Shown here one piece after another: positions 43,842 to 55,949 of a stretch of 64,000 nucleotides of DNA (the stretch's first letter is position 1; each line of letters starts with the position of its first letter). The notes under the pieces are model-generated. The model did no database searches. It saw only the letters and a list, made by a program, of their open reading frames with translations, and was not told the origin of the DNA. Source of the stretch: Zhengitettix transpicula. Lineage: Eukaryota > Arthropoda > Insecta > Orthoptera > Tetrigidae. The DNA lies in NCBI GenBank assembly GCA_037074705.1, contig CM073591.1:3216087-3280086 (forward strand). Reading direction: 5' to 3'. The translations under genes were made by a program, and so were the position numbers.

Positions 43842-45356
43842 ACGAACGAATTGCGATGACACGGGTGTTTTACGCTGGAGAAAAGGTCAGGTTATATACA
43901 AATTCTTTTCTGAAATAGTAAAAGATCGAAGCCTCTTCGGTACCGTTTATTAAGTAATTACTTTTGGAGTCACAAAAGCAAAAGTGAACCAGTTCGCAGA
44001 TTATGAAATACATCTCTGTAAAGCGCTTGTAAAGAAGCACTTCCAACCGTTGCAACACAATTTATAATTAACCTTGGGTATTATGTTAATAGAATTATAT
44101 TTTTTTCACCTTTATACAACATCTGAGAACGAATCGTTGATATAGAAAATAATATTAGAGATGAACTACAACCAACAACAATTGTGATTGCAATTTATAT
44201 AATTCGGAACTAGCCTCATCAATGATATGTAAAATATCAGTTAATGTGAGTGTGATATAGTATGTTCGACATTAATTTCCTGTTGGACCGTTTGTCTCCA
44301 ACCAGATTTTAACAGATAAATTTATAGCTTCACAAATAATTAATTATTCAGTCGGCTTGTGTTACTAACCTTGAAGCAGCTTGTAAAATAAGTGATAATT
44401 TGTACCTTGTAATTTTACTGTCTATAGTATTTTTCTGCTGTTTATTTATATAAAGAAACTGTTTCCCTCTAGTAAATTCTTACGAGAAGAATTAGCGGTA
44501 TGACATATAGATCCTCTTTCAGACGTAAGCAGATTATGCTCTTCAAAGAGGTTTTCAAGCCACTGGCAGAATACTTCAGTGATAAAGTATCTGCGAAGTT
44601 TCACGTTAACGGTTAGGAACTGTGGACCTTTATTTTCGGTAAACTTTCCTGAGTTGTTGCCGTAGAATTTCCATCTCGCACTGGCTCGATTGCTGTTGTT
44701 GTTCGCTTCTTGAAAAGGCTTCGTTCTTCGTTGCCTCTTAACGATCATTAAATTAAAACTTGCGATCGTGTATCAAATTAGTCACTCAAACTATCATTAA
44801 CGTTGGCGAAGGTTTTGTGTTAAGTGGAAGCAGAAACATTAATTTATTTTGTTGGTAGATTTCTCCTGAATCGACAATTACTATAACATAACCAAGTGCC
44901 AATAAAAAGTAAGAGTTGTTACAGGAAAGTTTCGCTAACTTACGAAAATGAAATGATTCCTACTTTCAATTTGACCGTTAATAAAATTAAATGAAGTCCT
45001 GTCATTGTCCTAATATTGACTGTAGAATAAATGAAGGAACAGATTGTCCACAATAGTATCAGTTTAATATCTAACAAAATATAATATATGTTAACCTAAA
45101 TTTGTTATTGAAGTATAATCAATTTTTACGTTGTAAGTAAATAGTGAACAAGGAAAATAAGGAATTACAATTACTTAATCGTAGACGGTTAAAATTACAA
45201 TGATAAACTCCTAGTTTCAATTTTAAAAATTTGTTTATTTGAAGCTCATTAAAAATAGATTTCTTAAAATTAGCAGTTGAAGCAAATATTATAAACGAAT
45301 GATAAGAGAAAATGTAAAAATTACGAGAAAAATATTACGTGTACGTAGTCAGGCTA
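43842..45356. other. Unassigned DNA with one uncertain frame
   Basis: A 100-codon minus-strand frame at 44446-44748 (basic N-terminus, then W-K-F-Y and F-C-Q-W-L-E-N-L-F-E-E-H) looks somewhat protein-like but I do not recognise it. 44150-44170 echoes the edge of repeat A (AAATAATATTAGAGATGAA). Otherwise AT-rich and empty. Confidence 0.3.
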
Positions 45357-45390
45357 TACGTAGGGTAATACACACAGTGGCCGCTACGGC
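45357..45390 (-). repeat. SINE-like family, short terminal fragment
   Basis: TAGGGTAATACACACAGTGG matches the 3'-terminal part of the family seen at 20305-20330, immediately left of a longer copy, so two insertions are stacked. Confidence 0.45.
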
Positions 45391-45880
45391 TTTTTTTTAG
45401 GGCAACAGGCTGCATGAGGGTAATCCACTTTGGGCAACTCCTCTTTAATAGCATAGGAAGTGATTTGAAAGGGGGGATGCGGAAGGGTGGAGGAAGGTAG
45501 CCAAGGGTTAACTAGGGGCTCCCGGGCTGTATTTTAGGATCCTACCCGGCATTCGCCTAAAGAAATGCAGGGAAAACCCTAGAAAAACCTGCATCAGGTA
45601 GGTCGGGGATTGGGTACTTGTCCCACGCCCTTAAGATAGCGGGAGAGAAGTTTGGTGTGGGGACGCAGCATTCCCTTCTCCGTTCCTCGACCAGTTTACG
45701 CGGCAGCTGGCCGACTATTCCAATTGGAATAGCGGACAACACTTACCGTATGCCCAAGGTCTGTGACCCCGGAACATGCGCCTCTCAGAACAGGCCTCGG
45801 CTTGTGGGAACCTTAGTTCAAATACGGAGAGGAAAAGGCATCCCCCAAGGTAGCTCCTTCGTATCTCTCCTACAAGGTTC
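45391..45880 (-). mobile_element. SINE-like poly(A) element
   Basis: T-run 45391-45398, then AGGGCAACAGGCTGCATGAG. About 490 bases collinear with the copies at 20274-20756 and, apart from the 5' end, at 55961-56515. Sense frame 45742-45557 resembles the sense frame of the other copies. Target duplication not identified. Confidence 0.85.
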
Positions 45881-45885
45881 TGCCT

Positions 45886-46025
45886 GGTCCACTAGGGCCC
45901 CCGGACTGTAGGTTTAAGAATGCTGCTCTGTAATTCACCTGTAGGTGATGCTGGGAAAACTAGAAAAACCGGCACCAGGTAGGTCATGCTCTTGCTACTT
46001 GTGACACTCCCTTCCTGAGTGTTAA
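45886..46025 (-). repeat. Diverged SINE-like fragment
   Basis: CCACTAGGGCCCCCGGACTG and the following bases to about 46020 match the inner part of the family (CTAGGGCCCCCGGGCTAT... to GTACTTGTCCCACGCCCTT) with many differences, i.e. an older copy next to the younger one. Confidence 0.6.
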
Positions 46026-46284
46026 ACGCATATTTATTACTCACTATAAATGACAATGTGATGTCAGGACCGGGGCTTTTCATCGTACCTGAACTACACT
46101 CAGCGCTCGTGTGTGAACCCTTAAGAATCCTCTAAGTCTTGACTTGTCAGGGTTGTCCTAATTACGCAAATATTAGCTTACGTGTAGAATCAAATTTTAG
46201 GCTGAACTTTCTTAAACATTTGGCAGACGAAAAGTAATTGTAAGTGAAGTAAGGCTGCAACAAGGAATTACATACTGACGTCAA

Positions 46285-46907
46285 GGAAATAGCAAAACAA
46301 GCGGGTCGGAATCAATGAAGTGATGCCTGGCAAGAACGATGGACAGAGACCAAAAGTGGATTGTGGACTAAAATACTGATTCCCCAAATATATGAATGGG
46401 TTCAACGACGACATGGAGAAGTCTGGTACTATATGACACAACTCCTGTCCGGTCACGGATATTTTTATGCATACCTGAAGAAAATGCAAAAGGTGCAGAC
46501 CCAATCCTTCACCTATTGCCAAGGAATCGACGACACCAACCACTCTTTTTTTATTTGCGACCGAAACGGACAAACGCAAGCTGGAAGACGAGATCGGACA
46601 ATTAACACCGGATAACAACGTCCCAAAGATGCTAGAAAGCCGAGTCAACTGGGAACAAGTATCAATATACGTTGAGCAAACTGTGAGGAAAAAAAAGCGG
46701 ACATGGACACCGCTGAGATATAGACAATTGTAAGGAAGAATAAGAGGCAACTTCCTGAAGTAATGCTGCCGCGGTTCCAGGGTGGAACAATGTCAGGGAT
46801 ACAGGGTTCAGTGGGTTTAGTGGGTGCAACTCCCACACTACCGGGTCGCGTGCGGTCCCTCCCCGGTGTCCATTGGATTCCCACTAATTTCACCCTCGAA
46901 AAAAAAA
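46285..46907 (+). mobile_element. 5'-truncated R1-like LINE, C-terminal part and tail
   Basis: Frame 46361-46615 (open upstream to about 46300) reads W-T-K-I-L-I-P-Q-I-Y-E-W-V, then H-G-E-V-W-Y-Y-M-T-Q-L-L-S-G-H-G-Y-F and C-Q-G-I-D-D-T-N-H-S-F-F-I-C. This is the region after RT in R1-clade LINEs: the T-Q-x-L-S-G-H-G box and the C-x-x-C...H...C zinc finger; the first Cys pair reads Y-C-Q here. After a frameshift near 46562 the neighbouring frame continues with N-N-V-P-K-M-L-E-S and W-E-Q-V. A 3'UTR of about 170 bases ends in an A-run (46899-46907). No target duplication was seen; the 5' boundary is approximate. The upstream RT and endonuclease are missing. Confidence 0.75.
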
Positions 46908-47589
46908 TAATACTTGATATAAAATTTTTGAGTTCAACGCTTGTGTAATGTTTTAAAAAAAATATCCGCTGACACCATTTAATGATATAATTTCGCTGCC
47001 ACCATATAATAATCGAATTTCTCCTGGTCTCGCTAACATGAGATATTTAGGAAGAAATTTAAACTTGGGTCCGGAGTGCGCGCTAAGTCGCACTCTATAA
47101 TAGCTTAAACGCTTAGAGAAATAACATGAGGCTTTAGTCCATTAGAACAAGAAAGAAGTTTTATTAACCTTAGTTTACAGCCCAGAGCAAGAGATAATAA
47201 TATGAAAACAGAAGACAGAGTGGCATAAGCACCACGTTGAAGTAAGATACAAACTTGCCTACATCAGAGAAGCCTGGCCCTTTTATACACATGTTCACCA
47301 TTGACAGTCAAGATATCTCCAGCCCTGAGTAGGAGTGGATACCTTGTATACAGAGCAGGACACATGGGGTCTTATTTATCTCTGTTGCTGAGTCGGAAAT
47401 TATTGAATTATTACAAAGATATTTTGTTTACTGATGCTTACTCAGAGAACGTGAGTAACCACAAAGACACTTTGTTTCTAATGCTTACTCAGAAGTTTCT
47501 TAGTGCCCACAAAGAAAGACCTAATATATATGTAATATATATTACACTTGTATTTATTTCTTTTAATTTATAAGGCAACATACATTTAC
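46908..47589. other. Unassigned AT-rich DNA
   Basis: No gene or repeat recognised. Confidence 0.4.
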
Positions 47590-48310
47590 ACGAGATACTC
47601 TATAAGTTTAGTAATCCACGTATTTCGTATTTGTGAACTTAGTTTTATTGCTGCAATGTCGTCAACGACCGATAATAAGTAATTAATAAAACATGTTATC
47701 TGGGTCCGACTCGACGTCTGCGTATTCCATGAAGTTGCTACGAGCTTCGCCTTGATTTTGTTCAAATTTAATTGGCAAAGACGTTTCCCGCGCTTAGTTG
47801 TAGCACGTGTTTTACTACGGAACAGTTGGCAATACATGTGCATTACTTGACCTTCATTTTCTGTATTTTGTGAGCTCTAAGCTACATCAGGAGGAAGTCA
47901 ATGCAGAGTTGTTAGTCAGAGGAATCCCGTGCAGCAATGAAGTTGTTCAAGGTGAAGCTTGTTCCTTGTGTCCGTTATAAAGTTAATATTAAAATCAACC
48001 AGGATAATGATATATTTTCCTTCTTTATGAACTTTTGAAGTGACAGACTCCAGGATGTGAAGGCACATGTTGGGATTACGATGAATCCATGAGATGCCTT
48101 TACCAGTTGCTATTTCAATTGAGTTGCATTCGCAAACCTTCTGTGCTGCAGGACTCAAGATCCAAGCTCACATTACAATTGCAGGAACATTCGTTTCTTA
48201 CATAAATGCAAGCACCTCCATTTTTAAGTGTACTTATATTCAAGGTCGCTGGATTCTGGACCAGGTTGCGCTAAACGTCCACTGGAATATTTTGCAACGA
48301 TCAAAATGAT
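47590..48310 (-). pseudogene. LINE endonuclease and linker fragment (CR1/L2-like)
   Basis: Minus frame 48158-47916: I-H-R-N-P-N-M, then Y-I-I-I-L-V-D-F-N-I-N-F and K-L-H-L-E-Q-L. This is the end of an APE endonuclease, in which Y-R-x-P and G-D-F-N-I are conserved; the Gly before the catalytic Asp is Val here. Minus frame 47843-47586: T-S-W-N-T-Q ... I-T-C-F-I-N-Y, A-A-I-K-L and R-N-T-W-I-T-K-L-I, the linker between endonuclease and RT in CR1/L2-type LINEs (W...F...W-I-T-x-G-I). The two frames differ, so a frameshift lies between 47843 and 47916. The RT does not follow. It may belong to the same family as the RT pseudogenes at 12.7 and 61.8 kb. Confidence 0.65.
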
Positions 48311-48879
48311 TCCAACTCTAGTTTTTTATTCCTAAGGCTTTGAATATTTTTTCATTCATTATACAAAACTTTATATCTGAATTAGCCAAAGATAAGAATT
48401 CGTTATTTTGTGATTGAAAATCTGAACTAGTTTGCCGGTTTCCGTGGAGGTTAAAGACATGAAATATGATCGGAAATTTTCTTACAAACTGTTTCTTGCC
48501 AAGAATATTTCATTACCAGTGAAGTTATTACGTCTTAAATTATAAAATATATTTGAAACACTTACATTTTTAATTCTGAGGAGGTTCCGTTGCTGAAGAC
48601 GGCTCCTGGATCGTCCAATCTCTTTCTTGCTGTCAAGTTTTGGAAGCACATCGCAGAGTTGAGACCAGTTTATGAGACTTCCAGCACTAATGCCACTTCA
48701 CGCAATGGTTGACGCACGTCCAAGTTCACTGCCGTGACCAGACGTGCAATCTTATTATTACGCACTGTGTCACTTTTCCTTGGCGTCGGCTTCTTCTTGG
48801 TCACGTTTTCTATATATGTGTCATGTGGTTCCTAGTCAGGAATACTCTGTATTAGTAGATTTAATTCTGCTTTGAGATG
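48311..48879. other. Unassigned DNA
   Basis: No gene seen. CTGAAGACGGCTCCTGGATC (48593-48612) is reminiscent of the hammerhead-like half site in the Penelope tails, without a GAAAC partner. Confidence 0.3.
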
Positions 48880-49420
48880 TCTGGGGGCGTCGAGCAGACA
48901 CAAGGATATTAGATTTTATTCAATCTTATGTTTGCATCTATTAATAAACTTTGAATTTGACAATATGTACGTTAAGAGTCATGTCGGAGATTGTATACCA
49001 TAGCTCCCTTGAGGTGGTAATAAAAGGAAATTGAGTACACATCCTGACAAATGTATTTAGTTAAATGGAAGTATTGTGAATGGATACAGAGGCATCAAGT
49101 AAATCAAGTGAACGGTTCAGGAGTAAATTGTTAATTAAGAAGATAATTATTGAAAGTGCTGACTATAAGATTATTTGCTGAGGACTGAACTGTATAAATA
49201 TTCTCATCTACATATCTGATGAAGCAAAGAGGTTGGAATGGGAATGACAAGAATCCTCTAATAAATAAATACACATCAGCCATTAATCAGAATGCTCTAA
49301 ATCTTTCATGAGAATCACAATAAAGAGAGGAGGACTATGGAGACTTCCCATGAGGAGTTTAGGATTAGATTTAAATTTCATTAAGTGAAAATTAAGTAAA
49401 TTTGGTTCTTTTAACACAGA
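48880..49420 (-). pseudogene. Penelope-like RT fragment
   Basis: On the minus strand L-L-M-G-S-L-H-S-P-P-L-F-I-V-I-L-M-K-D-L-E (about 49385-49300) corresponds to Penelope G-x-P-L-S-P-x-x-A-N-x-x-M-E-x-L-E. F-I-R-Y-V-D-E-N-I (about 49232-49206) is the YVDD box with the last Asp changed to Glu. M-V-Y-N-L-R follows near 49000. Multiple frameshifts. Confidence 0.6.
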
Positions 49421-49950
49421 CGATTCATTTCCTCAGGGTAGATTTTTGTGGGGATATTATGTCTCAAAACCTCTTATGCTTTTAAACTTTGTCCGTCTTC
49501 TCCCTGATAGTTCATGTTAGGAATTAGTAATGCAACCATTTTTTATATTTATTATGTAATGTTGGCTACAATGCTGTCTGTGTTATTCTATTGTTGAGTT
49601 GTATCTTCAGATAAATGAATATTATATTACATTATATTTATTTTGTGTACTTGTAATGTATGTTTCTTGCAATATACGACAATAAAAATCGGCTTGCCTT
49701 CCCCATAGCCAAATTCGGTTTTTGAAACGGCCTATTAACATGAAATTTCACATACATGAAGCTATGAATATTCTAAGACACTTGGAACAAACAAGCAATC
49801 TTAATTACTAAGATATATGCAAATTAAAAATCGTGACGTCACACCCACCTCGTTAGAAATGTTTCCATACATTATTAAATGAGTCAGTATTGTTAACGTA
49901 ATAGTTAACTTCAAAAAGCCGGAAATATTGATGGGGAAAGTAATTGATTT
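49421..49950. other. Unassigned DNA
   Basis: No gene or confirmed repeat. Confidence 0.35.
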
Positions 49951-50516
49951 GTAGAATTAGTTTTTAATATTCAATATTGTGCGTATTTATTTAGCACACT
50001 GCAGATTCCTCAAAGCTTACTGTCCTTTTTCTACCTGACCCTCGGACCAGGGTTTTTCCAAAAAATAGGGTCCGACCATCTGGCCCCCTCCATTACATTA
50101 ACAATCCTGAACATACCCTCCAGGTATCGAAATATTACAAAATCATGTAAATTATCAAACATAAACAAAATGCATAATTACAAAGCATTATATAGAATAA
50201 ACAAAATATTGAAAGCTGTGGGTACAAGGAAAACAAAAGAAATATTTACGTTACAAAGTGTAATACAAATTGTAGAAAATTAACAGTGATCAAGTAAAGC
50301 ATTTTCGAATTACATTCGATATTTACATACAATATTATCATTGGCTTATTAATTTACATAATGGTATGCAGGATGAACTTTATTTTATTATAACAATGAA
50401 TCATATAGGTTTGATACATTACACACAGTTTATGTGAAAATATTTAGCATTTTAACAATTTTATATTAAGGTTTGTTCCTAAGCTAATTATTGAATTTTA
50501 TTATTAATATACATAT
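49951..50516 (-). repeat. BEL/Pao LTR, inverted copy, main part
   Basis: Reverse complement of 18690-19215 with moderate divergence (shared core CCTGACCCTCGGACCAGGGT). It starts TGTAGAATT at the LTR edge. The remaining LTR start is found at 51539-51590, after an inserted block. Confidence 0.85.
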
Positions 50517-51538
50517 TGTAATACCAATTAAAAAGGCCATTAATTGTTTTAAATTAAATTGTTATCGTCGAAAATACATCAAAAGAAACAATGTAAGGTC
50601 GAGCGAACGCACGCTGAAAGTTAGAGCGCAAACGGCAGTCGCGGAGAGAAATTCATTGAGGAAGAGTCTGCGGCGAGAGGCGAAACAAAAAACTTTGGGT
50701 CCGGCAAAGGTTACAGTAAAGCGAGGATCCTGATTTAAAATAAGAATAGCACAGTCCAATAAGTGTCCAACTGCGAGATCTACTAGTTTACATAGAACGC
50801 GAGTAAACAGTTTTCACAGAGAGACTCAAATAATAATCGCAAGGTTGGAAGCAAGAGGTTTTGCTTCGCACAGACTGAACTAAATTCCACATAGAGGCAC
50901 CAAGGAAACCTATGTCCGAGGGCTGACTGAGGGATGGCTCATCCAAAGTTCCAGGCGGCAGAGAACAAGAACATCGACCGAGTGTAGTAAAATTTTATTG
51001 TGTAGAATCATTGAATGGCCTATTTAGTGAGTGTTGTCCTCAAGCTCCAAGAATCGGATCTGGCACCAGAAATACAATTCGTGAGTACAAAACAATTATT
51101 TTAAAATCTGTAAACGAGGATTAAAGATAGAAGTCAGATTTCGTTCGTTTTTCTTTTCATTTCGTTTATTTGCATATTGTATTAAGTTAGCTTCAATGAG
51201 TTTGAATTGTTAATGTTAGTTTATTAAATCGGTTTGTTCTTACTAACAAACCCAGTAATGAACCTGAGATAAAGAGAATTTCCACGTATTTGATGGTAAA
51301 ATATAAAGTTGTATTTTTCCTATTACGTAATGAATTGCAAAATTTAAATAAAATATAGTTGGTTTACTTGATGAAATTCTGCGTGAAAAGTAGGGATTAA
51401 AATTTGTACTTTCGAAGAATAAAATTTAAAATCTGAATAATTGTGTTAATTAATTTATTTCATTCATTCACTCTTTTAATTATTACATAAATTGGCTTCC
51501 ACAACGTGGGGCTAATTTAAGTCATTTATCCCTTATTA
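50517..51538 (+). mobile_element. LTR and primer-binding site inserted in the BEL LTR copy
   Basis: The BEL-LTR match is interrupted here. The insert begins TGTAATACCAATT and reaches TTACA at 51483-51487, i.e. TG...CA over about 970 bases, followed by TTGGCTTCCACAACGTGGGG (51492-51511), the same primer-binding-site type as at 6.97 kb. TATACATAT occurs on both sides (50508-50516 and about 51539-51547), a possible target duplication, though AT-rich. A basic frame at 50491-50733 is within the LTR and probably not a gene. No internal region follows, so the insert is a truncated element. Confidence 0.5.
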
Positions 51539-51590
51539 ATTATATACATATATATCGATATACTTTATTGAGACAGTTACAATACTACCT
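51539..51590 (-). repeat. BEL/Pao LTR, inverted copy, remainder
   Basis: ATATATCGATATACTTTATT then GAGACAGTTACAATACTACC is the reverse complement of 18646-18690, completing the interrupted LTR. It abuts repeat A copy B. Confidence 0.8.
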
Positions 51591-51596
51591 TTAGTT

Positions 51597-53955
51597 CCAA
51601 TTTTGGAAACACAACACATACTGATAAATATTTCTTTCTTTGATTTTTCTACACAGAGGATGGTCCAGTTATCCAAATTCTCTAAAACTGTTACATTGAT
51701 TTCAAATTAATAATAGAATGTGTTATTGTCATATAAATTATGTCTTTTTACAATGAAATATAATGTATTTTGATTTTAAGGCACCAATTTTAGTTTACCA
51801 TGTGTTTCTGTAATCGTATATATGAAAATATTTGAACTTGAGTGTTTGTAATATCGTTTACGATTAATTTGAAGCAGCTGAATCGTTCTTCGAGGGAAGA
51901 GACTAATAGGGCTTCCTGTCCCGAATGTTAAGAATTGGAAAGGTCCTCCTATTTGTCTCAACTCCGCAAGAAATATTTAGAACGCTCATCGTCTTACTGT
52001 GTCTGTCTACTCACACGATGTCGGGAAAGTTTATTCAGATTTTAACCCATTTGTAGATAAAGCTTTATACACTCAAACATTCTGTAAACATGTAAATGAT
52101 TTATTTTTTCCACCCACTGATCATTTCACTGTAAATCACAACCCTGACTACCCGTCTCTTAACTTTCTGCTTATTGGAATGCATCCATTAATCCACGCTA
52201 ATGTTTGTCCTTACTAGTAATTTACTTTTACCTCTCTATTAAATTATAAGTTTGCTGTAACTTTTTTCTGATCAATTTTACATTATCCTGGATTATGCTT
52301 AGATATAATTTAATTTATAATAAATAATTATATTTCTGTGTCTAGAGTAAACATAAAAACTGAATTCAAAATAATATAATATATTCCGTGGAAGTTAAGT
52401 CGTAAATGATTTTTTTTATTTTCATAAATATATTGTTACACGTAAAATGTAACGGTTAAAAAGTTGCGTTAATTATATTCTTTTTACTTCAAGGTAATAC
52501 GTCCCGTATTGCAGAGATGGGGTCAGAATCGCCAGGAAGGGAGATTCCTTGAGATTTACCTGAATGTGCGTCCTTCATGCTTCAGAAGGTTAGTTTACAA
52601 TGTTTACGAAAGGACTTTGTTCTTTCTCTATCTAGTAGGATCACTGTTCCAGCTCACGTTGGTTCTGTTTGAACCACACTATTAATGCTTTTGGTAGCCG
52701 ATCAAGTATATTAATTATTTCGAAGTTCTTCTTCGTAAAGTTGTTCTTTAATATATATCGCAACTCCAACAGTGCACGATGTTTTTTTTTCCTGTTCTTC
52801 TGATATCATTTAATATCTTATTCGTTTTTATGAATCATTGTTGGATAGTATGTATTGTTTATGATTCGTAAGTTTTCTTATCGAGTGTAGACTCCATCGG
52901 AGTATCATATTTCCTGTGTGATTATTAGGCTCACGTTGGTTTATGGTTATTCGCGGTAGACTGTGCACTCGCTTCAACAGAAGACTTATTATTTTACTTG
53001 GTTTTATGCAATCATAAACATGGGCTTTTGGAGGTAAAATTAGATAGAATTATTTAAATGAAGTTAAACATACGTAAGATAGAAATTTCAGATCATGCAC
53101 TAACATTTTTTTCATCAAACTGAAGACACTAAACATTTACTCAAAATCCAACGGAATAAAAAACTATACTTTGCAAAATTAATAACATACATACATGGAA
53201 AATAAAAACTCTCGGATCTAGATTTATTTCTTTGTTTAGCAACAAACACGAGAAAATCATAATAAAATATACTTCATACAACTCAAAGAAATTAAGGTTT
53301 ACCTAGAAAATGGACACTTAACTTGTAGTAAAAACATATATAAACAAATACGTGTTATTGGATGGGAGGGTGTTTCTGACAGTAATGAATCAATTAATAG
53401 ATAATGGATGCAGATAAAATTAACTTTTATTCCGCTGCAATATCATAAACTTAAATTCACAACAAAATTAGAAAACAAAGTTAACATTTCTGATTTAAGA
53501 ATAAAACATTATATAGCGAATTGAACAATAAAACTATTTCAGCTGGTGCAATGTTTCAATTCTAAGTCAAATAATCCAATTACGAATGTGACAAAGAATG
53601 TAAGGTATTTTGATTATTGAAACCAAAAAATATAAGAATAGATGGCGCCAGATTCATATCGCGTCAATTAACATCCACTACTAATAACCGAATATAGCAC
53701 GCCACGTGTTTCTTATCAAGCAGCTGATTTGTTCTTCCAGGGGAGAGACGAATAGGAGTTGCTGGGCCGAGCGCTAAGGATCGGTACAGAAGCTCTATTT
53801 GTCCCTTCTAAGGAAGGTTTCAACGTAGCTTTACGTATAAATGTTTACATGGTGGATCAATTTTTCATCACTCGTTGGGATAAACTTCTATTAATATGAA
53901 TATTCCTTAACTTGCAGGGTAAAACGCTCATTTGAGCTTAGCAATTATTTAATAA
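51597..53955 (+). repeat. Inverted-repeat family A, copy B (plus edge repeat)
   Basis: Matches copy A (4037-5880) and the first 66 bases of the window in reverse complement. It also shows an internal direct repeat of about 100 bases: 51880-51960 (GTTCTTCGAGGGAAGAGACT) against 53725-53810 (GTTCTTCCAGGGGAGAGACG), about 1.84 kb apart, like degenerate terminal repeats of a retroelement. The inverted LINE endonuclease fragment lies at 52700-52910. Between 52970 and 53400 there is sequence with no counterpart in copy A. Confidence 0.8.
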
Positions 53956-54550
53956 TTTATACATGTGTGTGTAGGCAAAGACGTGATATCTGCATTGTCT
54001 TGCAAACACACGCGCACTAATAAAAATTGATGGCCAAGTTGGATAATTGCTAAGGGAATTCCATACGTGGAAGTAATTAGCAATGTGTGCCATATGCTTT
54101 GTTTAACATATCCCTTGCTTGAGATCGAAGAAATTTTACCGCTTAATGATGTCAAATTAACACGATCCATTAGTTGTGAACGAAACAGTTTAATTATCAT
54201 CAATATCTCGCATGTAATAAAGGAAGCTACGGCACTCTACAGGTGATGTGCTAAATGTACGTCCGTGGTCTAGCACGTGTAACCAGCGCTGTGACACACA
54301 CTGGATGAGCACTTGCTATGCCTCAGGAAATAAATCTGAAGTCCAGGTGATAGGAAGCGACACCGTCGTCATCTACGTTGTGCTCGTGTCGTCCGCCGTT
54401 CATGCCGGGATAATCCAGTTTAATACATACTAAAGCATTAATCACGTATGGAAAGAGATTAATTAAATATTATTTTGTTATTGTGGTTGGCTGCTGGCAG
54501 AGAAGTAAATAATTGCTTGACCGTTACCGGGACTGTCTTCTGTGCCACAG
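53956..54550. other. Unassigned DNA ending in a splice-acceptor tract
   Basis: No gene recognised. The last about 20 bases (GACTGTCTTCTGTGCCACAG, 54531-54550) form a good acceptor. Confidence 0.35.
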
Positions 54551-54638
54551 GATGCGGAGCGTTTTCCCTGTACCGACGTGTGCGTTCTACGGAGGTCATC
54601 CGAAGCTGCAGTCACGTGCTGAGCCTGAGGATGGAAAA
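54551..54638 (+). CDS. Candidate internal coding exon
   Basis: 88 bases, GC-rich, between acceptor CTTCTGTGCCACAG and donor AAAA/GTAAGT. Two frames are open: one begins with an ATG at the second base (M-R-S-V-F-P-V-P-T-C-A-F-Y), the other reads Y-R-R-V-R-S-T-E-V-I-R-S-C-S-H-V-L-S. I recognise neither. The second frame has the phase that would follow the exon at 1144-1213, a one-in-three coincidence. Strong signals at both ends make it the best splice-defined exon candidate in the right half. Confidence 0.35.
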
Positions 54639-55949
54639 GTAAGTCATACGTTTATTATTTATTAATTATTGCCCGATCTTGCCAATTATTAGGTTTTTGT
54701 CGGAAAAATTCTTGGTTACGTTTTCTCGCTACAACGCTCACTATTTTTTTTTAGATTTCTTTTCGTGTTTCAAATCTTCCTGAATTTGTCGCTCAAGTTT
54801 TTCACTGAGTTTAGCTATTTGTGAGTCTTTTTCAAGAGTTAAATCAATTGCATTCATTCAGGCAAACCACAGAGAATCCTATCCCGAATTAATGGCGCTG
54901 CTAATTCTCCGTATTCTGCTACGTGATGTAATGCTGTAATAAATTATTCAGTTGTTTGTACTTCATAAATTATGTTTCGGTTAACAGTAAAAATAATCGT
55001 GGAAAACCCTTTATACAACTGCATGGCCACAATCTTACGCAGCAAACTTTATAATCTAAAAATTATCTTATTACAAACATTGGTCCATATTACAATATAA
55101 ATGCATATATGAAAAGCGGCTCGTGCCTTTGTGCCATGGCACTATTATTGAAAAAAAAAGAATTTATTAATTCAATATTTCATTAACATTTGAAGTAGCG
55201 CGCGAATCGCCATGCCCTCTGTTGACGCTTTCGCGTACTAGTGATGCACCTGAGAACGGCGCCGCTTACACCCCCGCATTAGCCACGTTGAGCGTGGTGC
55301 AGCCAAAAGTGCCTCGACTCAGTAGTTAATCAGATAAAGGAAGTGGCGATATCAATTTTAAATGTAATATTTTTTTAAAATTGTAATAATCACTTTAATT
55401 TATTGTTGAACTTTATATATCACGTTCAATTCCTTTTAATGCGGGTATGTATATTAAATCAATTATTTTAATCTCCTTTAATAAATCAATTTATTGTAAA
55501 GCAACTCACGTCATAAACCACGCAATTAAAAACTAAACTAAGATAAAACCAACCCAAATATATATAAATACCTATTCTTATTCTTATTATCAATTTGAAT
55601 GTAATAAATTTAATATTATTAATTTCCAGAGCAGACGTACTGTACTTTTCATCTCAGTAGTTTGTAGTTTGCCGCTAGAGTGCAGTAGTTCACGGAGACG
55701 TTAGTTGTGATGACGTCACTAGAATCCCCTTGTCACCTTGATGTTAGGGCTCGAGATTCGTTTAGGTCGGGTACGGTGTGACTTGCTGGCAGCACTAGTG
55801 CTCTGCTTGAGGGGCTAATGGTTTTATCTTTACTTTCAAGCTCCTAGTGTTATTTAAGTGGCATTCACATCTGTTTAAGCTAATTGTTTCGTTTCAATCT
55901 ATCTCGCTGACATTTTTTTTTAATTTCCGCTTTTATACCCGCGCTGTTT
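54639..55949. other. Unassigned DNA
   Basis: Possible intron. A GC-rich patch at 55190-55320 and a moderately GC patch at 55640-55820 carry no recognisable coding or RNA feature. Confidence 0.35.

Noticed and set aside
44446..44748. 100-residue minus-strand frame as a gene
   Set aside because: Somewhat protein-like, but no start context, splice signals, homologous motif or second copy to support it.
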